From IMG/VR virus record IMGVR_UViG_3300037070_000088, positions 1 through 22,098 of that record: DNA of 22,098 bases, one strand, 5' to 3'. The translations under genes were made by a program, and so were the position numbers. Below, piece after piece: positions 12,565 through 20,118 of the stretch. Position 1 is the first letter of the stretch. Every line of letters starts with the position of its first letter. The notes under the pieces were generated by a model. That model was given only the letters and a program-made list of their open reading frames with translations, was not told the DNA's origin and did no database searches. The DNA comes from a virus.

Positions 12565-14460
12565 ATGTACTATCGCCCAACCACACAGCAGCCAAAGCCA
12601 GCACGACGCACGGCAACTAATCAGAAATTCTCTGCGCCTTCTGCTGGCTGGATTGCTAACCAGAACCTAGACAGCCCAGAGACAGGCACTGGCGCGTTCT
12701 TGCTTGATAACTGGTTCCCTACTGCTACAGGCTGCAACGTGCGCCGTGGAACCCAGATTTATGCGACACTTGGCGGTGGTGATCAGCCAGTTACGGCTAT
12801 TTTCGATTACAACAACGGGAACAACAAGCGGCTTTTCGCATCCACTGCCACAACCATCTATGACATCACCAACATAACATCCCCGATCAATTACCAGCTA
12901 TCAACCGGAGATGACCAGATCATCACTGATGAAGGTGATTATCTAGGCCAGCTATCGACAGGCGGGATGGAAGTCGCAATAGGCCAGACAGGCGGCAACT
13001 GGATCACGACACAGTTTGCGACCAGCGGTGGGACGTATCTTATCGCGGTGAACGGTCAAGACTCTATGCAGTTGTTCGATGGCGAAGAATGGTTTGCCAT
13101 TGATGACGGCGACATCTTCATGCTGTTGTACGACGCTGAGACTGCTACGTTTGTTGAGAACGAAACACTGACTGGCGGAACGTCTGGCGCAACTGCTTCG
13201 ATTGTTCACGTCGAAGATTCAGGAACAACCGGCGTTCTTTATATCACTGATGTTGTCGGCACATTCCAAAACAACGAAATCATCTCATCTGTATCGGGAT
13301 CTGCCACTGCTGATGGCACACCTCAGCCTTATTATGTCGGCATCACTGGTGTTGATACCAGTCTGTTGTCCTACGTTTGGATCTACAAAAACCGCCTCTA
13401 TTTCATCCAGAAGGACAGCTTTAGCGTATGGTATCTTGACGTTGATAGCATAAGCGGGCCTGCAACTGAGTTTCGTATGGGCGGTGAGTTTTCGGAGGGT
13501 GGCAAGCTTCTCATGGGTGCTGGCTGGTCTCTTGACACGTCCGGCGATGGTGGTTTGTCTGAGCAATGCGTGTTTATCAGCGATGAAGGACAGGTCGTCA
13601 CCTATCAAGGTCTATCGCCAGAGCCGGATCAAGGATGGTCGCGTGTCGGTGGCTATAAGATTGGCAAGCCTCTTGGACCACTCGCATGGATGCGCGCTGG
13701 TGGCGATCTTGTTATTGCAACAGACATTGGCTATGTGCCGTTGTCTCAAGCGATCAACAGAGACATTGCCGCGTTGTCACCAGTTGCCGTGTCTTATGCT
13801 ATCGAGACGGCTTGGAACGATCTAGTAGACGCCAGACGATCAGAACCTTGGCATTGCGCTATCTGGCCTGAACAGCAGATGGTCATCGTAGCCGTGCCAA
13901 CTGTCATCAATGAGACGCCTGTTGCTGTTATCGCCAATGCTCGTACAGGTGCATGGTCACGATTTACGGGCTGGGATATGCGATGCCTTTGCGTTTACGA
14001 TGGTCGCCTATTCTTTGGCTCTGAGAATGGCCGCGTGGTTGAGGCATATGTGACTGGTATGGATGAGGGTGTGCCATTTACAGCTTCTGTTGTGCCTCAA
14101 TTCATCGACATGGGTTCTCCTGCATCGTTGAAGGTTTCGACTATTGGCCGCGCTGTATTGCGTGGGTCTACAGCCGTTAACGCACAAGTGTCGGGGCATA
14201 AAGACTATGTCGTTACATTGCCCCCGCCACCAGATGCGAACCCACTCCCTACAGATTCCGTATGGGGTGGCGCAACATGGGGAACAAGCCAATGGGGTGG
14301 GCGCGCTGAGAAGAAGGTTCAGACTGAATGGCGTTCAATTAGTGCGGCTGGGTACGCTTTGGCTCCAGGATTACAGATCACATCTGGCAGCATTGTTCCG
14401 CTTGATGTCGAGCTAATCCGCCTTGAAGTCCTATACAACACAGCTGAGTTGGTATCTTGA
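12565..14460 (+). CDS. Tail hub / packaged DNA stabilisation protein (P22 gp10-like)
   Basis: This 631-residue protein should form the beta-propeller-like hub that plugs the portal-adaptor channel and carries the tail fibres. Repeated beta signatures run through it: AIFDYNNGNNKRLFAST, VWIYKNRLYFIQKDS, SEQCVFISDEGQVVTYQG and YDGRLFFGSENGRVVEAY. AGGAT precedes the ATG, four bases after the adaptor stop. Residues about 183-257 appear to be an inserted Gly/Thr-rich beta domain (TGGTSGATASIVHVEDSGTTG and following). The propeller pattern resumes immediately after it with ITGVDTSLLSYVWIYKNR. Its length is greater than that of P22 gp10, consistent with the insert. The stop overlaps the next TTG start (TTGA). 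Confidence 0.85.
   Translation: MYYRPTTQQPKPARRTATNQKFSAPSAGWIANQNLDSPETGTGAFLLDNWFPTATGCNVRRGTQIYATLGGGDQPVTAIFDYNNGNNKRLFASTATTIYDITNITSPINYQLSTGDDQIITDEGDYLGQLSTGGMEVAIGQTGGNWITTQFATSGGTYLIAVNGQDSMQLFDGEEWFAIDDGDIFMLLYDAETATFVENETLTGGTSGATASIVHVEDSGTTGVLYITDVVGTFQNNEIISSVSGSATADGTPQPYYVGITGVDTSLLSYVWIYKNRLYFIQKDSFSVWYLDVDSISGPATEFRMGGEFSEGGKLLMGAGWSLDTSGDGGLSEQCVFISDEGQVVTYQGLSPEPDQGWSRVGGYKIGKPLGPLAWMRAGGDLVIATDIGYVPLSQAINRDIAALSPVAVSYAIETAWNDLVDARRSEPWHCAIWPEQQMVIVAVPTVINETPVAVIANARTGAWSRFTGWDMRCLCVYDGRLFFGSENGRVVEAYVTGMDEGVPFTASVVPQFIDMGSPASLKVSTIGRAVLRGSTAVNAQVSGHKDYVVTLPPPPDANPLPTDSVWGGATWGTSQWGGRAEKKVQTEWRSISAAGYALAPGLQITSGSIVPLDVELIRLEVLYNTAELVS
13111..13335 (+). other. Predicted inserted beta domain inside the tail hub gene
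   Basis: Residues about 183-257 of the hub interrupt an otherwise continuous propeller-type pattern. The segment has two successive units with a G-T-x-G-x-L-type turn: GGTSGATASIVHVED with TTGVLYITDVVG, and then ISSVSGSATADG. Similar short beta inserts occur in phage tail proteins as surface loops. The borders are estimated from the change in pattern and were not aligned to any structure. Confidence 0.4.
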
Positions 14461-14915
14461 TAATAACCGAATATTATGGACCTCAGACAAACCCGGTCAA
14501 TAATGAGATCATTGGTGATTTTGTTTCAACGGTCATCTGGGGCGATAAAGGGAAAATCGATAACTATTGTTCAATGGCTGTTATTGAAGATGGACGGCTT
14601 ATTGCAGGTACGTTATATCATAACTGGTACGAGGGTGAAGGCGTCATTGAACTGTCTTCAGCATCTGTCAGTAAACGGTGGCTGACAAGGCCAGTTATCC
14701 GTGCTATGTTTCATTTGCCATTCGAGCGTCTGGGCTGTCAATTGGTTGTTTTGAGAGTTTCGGAGCGCAATAAAACGATGTGTGGTATCGCCAGAACATT
14801 CGGTTTTACAGAAGTTTTCATCCCGCGTCTACGTGGCCGCGATGAGGGCGAGTTTGTGTTTTCGTACACAGATGAGCAATGGCGAGATTCAAAATATTAT
14901 AAGGACGCGGTGTAA
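14457..14915 (+). CDS. GNAT-fold protein in the internal-protein cluster, 152 aa
   Basis: The TTG start lies in a TTGA overlap with the hub gene; no other good start exists. The strand and helix order fits a GNAT acyltransferase fold: a first long strand (CSMAVIEDGRLIAGTLY), a following strand (GVIELSSASVSKRWLTRPV), a helix with IRAMFHLPFERLG, the strand CQLVVLRVSERNKT, and a helix MCGIARTFGFTEVF with the Gly-Phe common in these folds. The usual acyl-CoA loop (Q/R-x-x-G-x-G/A) is not visible, so enzymatic activity is doubtful. Related GNAT-like proteins accompany internal virion proteins in podoviruses, as with the T7 gp13 region. A structural or ejection role is as likely as catalysis. Confidence 0.7.
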   Translation: MIITEYYGPQTNPVNNEIIGDFVSTVIWGDKGKIDNYCSMAVIEDGRLIAGTLYHNWYEGEGVIELSSASVSKRWLTRPVIRAMFHLPFERLGCQLVVLRVSERNKTMCGIARTFGFTEVFIPRLRGRDEGEFVFSYTDEQWRDSKYYKDAV

Positions 14916-15880
14916 TGGGCAAAAAAACACCTAAAGCTCCAGACCCAGCAGCTACAGCCGCAGCGCAAGGCCAGTGGAATTCATTCACGGCACAGCAGCA
15001 GCAGGCGATGAATATGACTAACCAGAACTCCCCATGGGGTTCTTTGACGTATGACCAGACCGGTTCTCAGACTATTATCGATCCGAACGGCAAGCCTGTC
15101 GATGTTCCGAGGTACACAGCAAACACAACGCTTACACCTCAGCAGCAGTCTATCTATGACCAGTCTCAGGGCGCGGAACTAAACCTTGCCACAACTGCCA
15201 ACGAGCAGTCAGCGCGTGTTGGGCAAATCCTTAACGATCCGTTCAAATTCGAGAACAATGATGCGTCTCAATGGGCGTACGATCTGGCATCCCCGCGCAT
15301 TCTACAGCAGCAGGGCAAGAACGAAAATGCCTTGCGCTCCCAGTTAATTCAGTCTGGCATTCGTCCTGGTACTGCTAACTGGGACAGCGAAATGTCGCGC
15401 CTTACGAATGCCAACAGTGACCAGCTTAACCAGCTGGCTCTTACAGGTCGCGGACAGGCATTTAGTGAAGCTCTTGCACAGCGCAACCAGCCGCTCAATG
15501 AAATCATTGGGCTTATGTCTGGTACGCAAATCCAGAACCCCAACTCTACATTCGCACAAACGCCGCAATCTCAGGTGGCTGGCGTTGATTACAGCGGTTT
15601 GGTGCAGAACAAGTATAACGCAGAGATGCAGGCCGCGAACGCAAAAACAGGTGCTTTGGGCGGTCTATTTGGTGCGGGCTTGTCTTTGTTCTCGGATGCG
15701 CGGCTGAAGACAAATGTAGTTCGCGTTGGCGCAACAGACGGTGGACAGCCAATCTACTCGTATCAGTACATTTGGGGAGGGCCTGTGCAGTTCGGCGTCA
15801 TGTCCCATGAGTCTCCTCGTGAAGCTGTATCTGTGCATGAAAGCGGATTTGATATGGTCGATTATGGCAAGGTGAAATAA
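14915..15880 (+). CDS. Internal virion / DNA-ejection protein with short S74-like C-terminus
   Basis: The 321-residue protein starts in a TAATG overlap. Residues 1-60 are low-complexity, rich in Ala, Gln, Pro and Asn. Residues 70-245 are Gln/Asn-rich helix, typical of podoviral internal proteins. GALGGLFGAGLSLF (246-259) is a glycine-rich hydrophobic stretch. Immediately after it comes SDARLKTNVVRVG (260-272), with the S-D-x-R-x-K motif of the peptidase S74 intramolecular chaperones. The end (YSYQYIW, GVMSHE and DMVDYGKV) shares the family's closing pattern. The domain is only about 62 residues, shorter than full S74 chaperones. It may be a reduced, non-cleaving version. The order with the next two genes suggests a set of three ejected proteins. 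Confidence 0.8.
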   Translation: MGKKTPKAPDPAATAAAQGQWNSFTAQQQQAMNMTNQNSPWGSLTYDQTGSQTIIDPNGKPVDVPRYTANTTLTPQQQSIYDQSQGAELNLATTANEQSARVGQILNDPFKFENNDASQWAYDLASPRILQQQGKNENALRSQLIQSGIRPGTANWDSEMSRLTNANSDQLNQLALTGRGQAFSEALAQRNQPLNEIIGLMSGTQIQNPNSTFAQTPQSQVAGVDYSGLVQNKYNAEMQAANAKTGALGGLFGAGLSLFSDARLKTNVVRVGATDGGQPIYSYQYIWGGPVQFGVMSHESPREAVSVHESGFDMVDYGKVK

Positions 15881-17811
15881 TGGCAAATCTCGCTAATATC
15901 ATCCCTGCCTTCATGATCGGCCCAAATGGTCAACGTTTGACGCCTGAGCAAATCCGAGAACGTCAGCAGATCGCGCAGTCTCTTATGGCGCAAGCATCCG
16001 ATACATCTCCTAATGCGGGCGGTGTTGCGTCTATCCTTGCTAAAGGTGTGCAGGGTTTCGCAGCTGGTCGTGCGCGCAATCAAGCAGACTCAGCGTCTGG
16101 CGCTAACTCAGCAGCTAGCCAGTCTAACTTGCAGAAAATGTTCGCATCGTTGACGGGTGGCGGATCCGTTTCGCCAGTTAGTCAGGGTGCTGCTGCTAGT
16201 CCTATGGTGGCTCCGGTGCAGGGTGTTGCGTCCGCAACCAACTGGGATGCAAGCGCGATAGACCCTACTCTAAAAACTGGCATTCAAGAAACAGCTTCTG
16301 CTTTGGGTATTGATCCTGTCGATTTGGCTACTGCTATTTCATATGAGACAGGCGGGACATTTGATCCAACGAAAGCAGGACCAACAACTCAGTGGGGGCA
16401 GCACAAGGGTCTTATCCAGTTCGGTGAACCTCAGGCACAAAAGTACGGCGTTAATTGGGAAGATCCTATTGGTTCTCAGTTGGGGCCGAATGGTGCCGTC
16501 GCGAACTATTTGAGAGATACAGGTGTACAGCCTGGAATGGGGTTGATGGACATTTACTCGGCTATCAATGCCGGTGGTGTTGGCCGCAATAACCGTACTG
16601 ATGCAAATAATGGTGGAGCGCCAGGAACTGTTGCCGATAAGGTCAACCAGCAAATGGGGGGCCATAGAGCCAAAGCTTTGGCTTTATTTGGTGGCGGTCA
16701 GGCTGCACCGGCAGGTTCGGCACCTATACAGCAAGCACCTATGCAGACCGCTCAAGCTGCACCAGCTATCAACCCAGCCGTTATCGAAGCCCTATCCAGC
16801 CCGTACGCATCTGAGCAAGAGCGTTCGGTGGCTGGTCTATTGCTTAACCAGAGCATGAGCCAACAACAGGCCGCACAGGCTAAGGCACTCAAGCAGCAAG
16901 AACGCCAGCAGGAGTTGGCGCGTCGTCAGCAGATTGCACAGCAGGCCGGGATTAACCCTCAGTATGCTATGGATGATGAGTTGTGGAAGGGCGCGACTGG
17001 CAACGTATTCGCTGCGCCTAGCACGTCTACGGTTAACGGAGCTGTTATTGACAACCGCACAGGTCAGCCAATCTATCAGGCTCCAGCTCAGAATTACCGG
17101 CAGATCACCGGACCCGATGCAGCGGCGCTAGGGCTTGACCCTGCAAAGGCTTATAACGTTGGCCCTGATGGCAAGGTCGCGCCTATTGGCGATGCTGGCG
17201 TTACGATTACCAACAACATGGGCGGCGATAAGTTTGGTGAGGAATTTGCCAAGCTTGACGCAAAGGCACTTGATACCGTTGCAACATCTGGTCAGGCAGC
17301 GCAACGCAACCTAGGCCGCATCAATCAGCTAGGCGAGTTGCTCAAGTCAAGCCCAACTGGTTTTGAAGGTGCTGTTGCTCAACGTGCTGGTGAGTGGGGT
17401 ATTCCGACTAAAGGACTGGACACATTGCAGGCGGCACAGGCTGCTATCAACTCGCTTGTCCCTGAGCAGAGACAGCCGGGTTCCGGCCCTATGTCTGATG
17501 CTGACTTGGCTCTGTTCAAGCAGTCATTGCCGCGCATTATCAACCAGCCGGGGGGTAACGATCTTATCATCAATACGATGAAATCAATCGCTCAGTACGA
17601 TGCTGAGGGCGCTAACATTGTGCAGCAGTTGCGCAGTGGAAAGCTTGATCGTGCAAAAGCATTTGAAGCATTGCAGAATCGTGTTAACCCGCTAGACAGT
17701 TTCAAGGTTCCCGGCGCTCCAGCAGAAAATCCGATGCCATCACAGCAGACGGCAACAGGCTGGAAAGACCTTGGCAATGGCGTTAAGATCCGCCCGAAAG
17801 GGAGTAACTGA
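15880..17811 (+). CDS. Internal virion protein with lytic-transglycosylase-like domain
   Basis: The 643-residue protein starts in a TAATGG overlap. Residues 130-265 look like a lysozyme-fold lytic transglycosylase: LGIDPVDLATAISYETGG puts the catalytic-type Glu at residue 156, followed by the GLIQFG motif (177-182) and a later SAINAGG segment (228-233). This would open peptidoglycan locally for DNA entry. Residues 270-345 are Ala/Gln/Pro-rich and end in a strongly Gln- and Arg-rich helical stretch, with repeats of QQ and LKQQERQQELARRQQIAQQ (about 335-355). The C-terminal part (MSDADLALFKQSLPRI and following) is a conserved-looking helical domain. The next gene overlaps by ATGA. The enzyme role is based on motifs; ejection is from gene order. 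Confidence 0.82.
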   Translation: MANLANIIPAFMIGPNGQRLTPEQIRERQQIAQSLMAQASDTSPNAGGVASILAKGVQGFAAGRARNQADSASGANSAASQSNLQKMFASLTGGGSVSPVSQGAAASPMVAPVQGVASATNWDASAIDPTLKTGIQETASALGIDPVDLATAISYETGGTFDPTKAGPTTQWGQHKGLIQFGEPQAQKYGVNWEDPIGSQLGPNGAVANYLRDTGVQPGMGLMDIYSAINAGGVGRNNRTDANNGGAPGTVADKVNQQMGGHRAKALALFGGGQAAPAGSAPIQQAPMQTAQAAPAINPAVIEALSSPYASEQERSVAGLLLNQSMSQQQAAQAKALKQQERQQELARRQQIAQQAGINPQYAMDDELWKGATGNVFAAPSTSTVNGAVIDNRTGQPIYQAPAQNYRQITGPDAAALGLDPAKAYNVGPDGKVAPIGDAGVTITNNMGGDKFGEEFAKLDAKALDTVATSGQAAQRNLGRINQLGELLKSSPTGFEGAVAQRAGEWGIPTKGLDTLQAAQAAINSLVPEQRQPGSGPMSDADLALFKQSLPRIINQPGGNDLIINTMKSIAQYDAEGANIVQQLRSGKLDRAKAFEALQNRVNPLDSFKVPGAPAENPMPSQQTATGWKDLGNGVKIRPKGSN

Positions 17812-19319
17812 TGCCTATCTTTGAAATTCAGGGGCCAGACGGACAGACTTATGAGGTTGACGCACCGGATGAAAATTCGGCTGTGTCTGCGTTTCAGTCT
17901 CAGATGGCACCAACTGAAGAGGCCGTGTCACCATGGGCAGAAAACGTTGACGCACTCGGTCGCGGGATTGCTAACGGCGCATCGTTCGGATTCGCTGATA
18001 ATCTAGGCGCGGCTGCACGTTGGGCAGGCGGCAAGGTTCTTCCATGGCAGGAAAACGTTACCTACGATCAAGCTTTGCAAGAGGTGCAAGGTTCGGATCA
18101 GGCATTGGCACAGGCTAACCCTGTTGCTGATGCGCTTGGCAATGTGACGGGTGCAGTTGGAACTGGCGTCGGCCTAGCACGTAATGGCGCAACTTTGGCC
18201 GGTCGTTTTGGCTCTGACGCTGCTACGGGTGTTGCTGGCCTTCTAGCGCGTGGTGGTCTGGCCGGTGCTGAAGGTGCTGGGTATGGCGCTCTGACAGCGC
18301 TGGGCAACGATCAAGACGTAGGCACTGGCGCTCTTATCGGCGGTGGGCTGGGCGTGGCTGGTAGTCTTGCGGGTGATGCCATTCAAGGTGTTGTCAATTC
18401 ACGCGCTCAAAGCGCAATGGTTCCTACTATCGATGATCTAAAATCGCAGGCTGGTGACTTGTACAAAGCTGCTGAGGCTCGTGGTGTTGTGGCTGATGCC
18501 AATAGCACGAAAACACTTGCAGACTCCATCAAGAAAATTGCCCGCGATAACGAGCTAGTCACACCCAAGGGCCGCATATCTGAAGCTTACCCACGAGCTA
18601 AGGAGGCGATGGCGTTGCTGGATGACTATTCCGGCGAGGTCATGAATCCTACGCAGATGCAGGTCATCCGCGATACATTGGCAGACGCTCGTAATGCGAC
18701 ACAGGGTAAAGAGCGCCGTATTGCGTCCAAGATGCTTGAAGAGTTCGATAACTTCACATCGCCTCTAGCCCCTGAGTTGGATGAGGCGCGGAAGATATCG
18801 CAGCGTTATCTAAAAGCAGGCAAGCTTGAGAACATGCGTGAACTTGGCGATATCCGCGCCGGTCAATTCACCAATTCAGGCCCTGAGAACGCTATGCGGA
18901 CGGAATACCGTCAGCTAGACCGCGCCATTGCTAAAGGCCAAGAACCTGGTTGGAGCGCGGCTGAACGCGAAGCAATCGCCAATGTCTCCAGAGGCACCAC
19001 AGGACAGACTATGGCGCGTAACGTGGGAAAGCTGGCACCTACAGGGCCGGTTAGCTTCATGGCTGGTGCTGGCGTTCCCTTTATGGTTGGGAATGCCATT
19101 GGCGGACCTGCTACGGGTGCCGCGTCGGCTGGTGTAGCTTCTGCACTTGGCTATGGCGGCAAGGCTGTAGCGAACGCCATGCAGGGGCGCAACATTCAAA
19201 TTGCGGAACTGTTAGCGCGCTCTGGTGGGCAGTTACCAACAGTAAATAATACTGGTATAAGAGACGCAATCTTGCGCTCACTAATCTCTGGTGGCACAAA
19301 CCAACTAGCAGGACAATAA
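17811..19319 (+). CDS. Glycine-rich DNA-ejection / internal virion protein, 502 aa
   Basis: The start is in an ATGA overlap with the transglycosylase gene. Residues 1-29 form a small separate N-terminal module (IFEIQGPDGQTYEVDAPDEN). Two long glycine-zipper-like stretches follow: residues 137-195 (GVAGLLARGGLAG then ALIGGGLGVAGSLAG) and 412-457 (GPVSFMAGAGVPFMVGNAIG then AGVASALGYGG). Such Gly/Ala patterns suit insertion into a membrane, as expected for proteins that build a conduit during DNA injection. Between them, residues 205-400 are charged helix with coiled-coil character. The protein likely works with the two preceding gene products. The specific P22 counterpart (gp16 or gp20) cannot be assigned safely. 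Confidence 0.8.
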   Translation: MPIFEIQGPDGQTYEVDAPDENSAVSAFQSQMAPTEEAVSPWAENVDALGRGIANGASFGFADNLGAAARWAGGKVLPWQENVTYDQALQEVQGSDQALAQANPVADALGNVTGAVGTGVGLARNGATLAGRFGSDAATGVAGLLARGGLAGAEGAGYGALTALGNDQDVGTGALIGGGLGVAGSLAGDAIQGVVNSRAQSAMVPTIDDLKSQAGDLYKAAEARGVVADANSTKTLADSIKKIARDNELVTPKGRISEAYPRAKEAMALLDDYSGEVMNPTQMQVIRDTLADARNATQGKERRIASKMLEEFDNFTSPLAPELDEARKISQRYLKAGKLENMRELGDIRAGQFTNSGPENAMRTEYRQLDRAIAKGQEPGWSAAEREAIANVSRGTTGQTMARNVGKLAPTGPVSFMAGAGVPFMVGNAIGGPATGAASAGVASALGYGGKAVANAMQGRNIQIAELLARSGGQLPTVNNTGIRDAILRSLISGGTNQLAGQ

Positions 19320-19320
19320 G

Positions 19321-20103
19321 ATGCCTTTTGACGGAAACGGGAACGCCACAGTAACACGAAACATTGCGGTCACCGGTCAAACCGTTTTGGCTGAGCAGGT
19401 AAACACGCCTTTTGCTGACATTCAGAATATGCTAAGTCAGGTTTTGCTTCGATCTGGTGTAGCGCCGATGACGGGGCCGCTCAATATGAACGGCTTCAAA
19501 ATTAATAATCTGGGCGATGCGACAAGCCCAGAAGACCCGGTGACATTGCAGCAATTGCAAAAAGCAACACCAATCGGTGCAGTTGTTGACTTCGCAGGGA
19601 CTACCCCGCCAGAAACGTGGGTTATTTGCGCTGGACAAGAACTATCAAGAACAGAATACGCAGGGCTTTTTGCGGTCTTAGGCACGACGTTCGGTGTTGG
19701 TAATGGGTCAACAACTTTCAATGTTCCCGATTGCCGAGGGCGCATTATTGCGGGCAAGGATGACATGGGCGGCACTGACGCCGGTCGCCTTTCTGGGTTT
19801 TGGGGTGCATTAGCGCGCACGATTGCCGGGGTAATGGGGACATCTGCGCACACTCTTACGGTCGGTCAGATGCCATCTCACTCTCATGCAATCATTGACC
19901 CTGGTCATACTCACGTTACCGATGCTTTCAGGACATTTTCGGGAGCGGTCTCATTCGGAGGGGGCGGGGGAATCATGGGGGCGGGATCTGGCACGGCATC
20001 ATCTACGACAGGAATTTCTATTGTAGCAAATGGATCAAGCCAAGACCACACGAATACGCAGCCTACCATCATTATGAATAAAATAATCAAAGCTTCGTTT
20101 TAA
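19321..20103 (+). CDS. Tail collar / fibre protein with collar domain
   Basis: The 260-residue protein starts right after the previous stop. Residues 1-82 contain the fibre linker pattern PMTGPLNMNGFKINNLGDA. Residues 83-146 match the phage tail collar domain: PIGAVVDFAGTTPPETW, then CAGQELSRTEYAGLFAVLGTTFG and FNVPDCRGRIIAG. The tail has two His-x-His pairs (H187-S-H189 and H196-T-H198) in a beta, Gly-rich stretch, and it ends NTQPTIIMNKIIKASF, as receptor-binding tips of this class do. Paired His residues commonly bind metal in fibre trimers. It is probably an adhesin or the link between hub and spike. The next gene starts 15 bases later. Confidence 0.85.
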   Translation: MPFDGNGNATVTRNIAVTGQTVLAEQVNTPFADIQNMLSQVLLRSGVAPMTGPLNMNGFKINNLGDATSPEDPVTLQQLQKATPIGAVVDFAGTTPPETWVICAGQELSRTEYAGLFAVLGTTFGVGNGSTTFNVPDCRGRIIAGKDDMGGTDAGRLSGFWGALARTIAGVMGTSAHTLTVGQMPSHSHAIIDPGHTHVTDAFRTFSGAVSFGGGGGIMGAGSGTASSTTGISIVANGSSQDHTNTQPTIIMNKIIKASF

Positions 20104-20118
20104 GGGCAAGGTAGAAAA

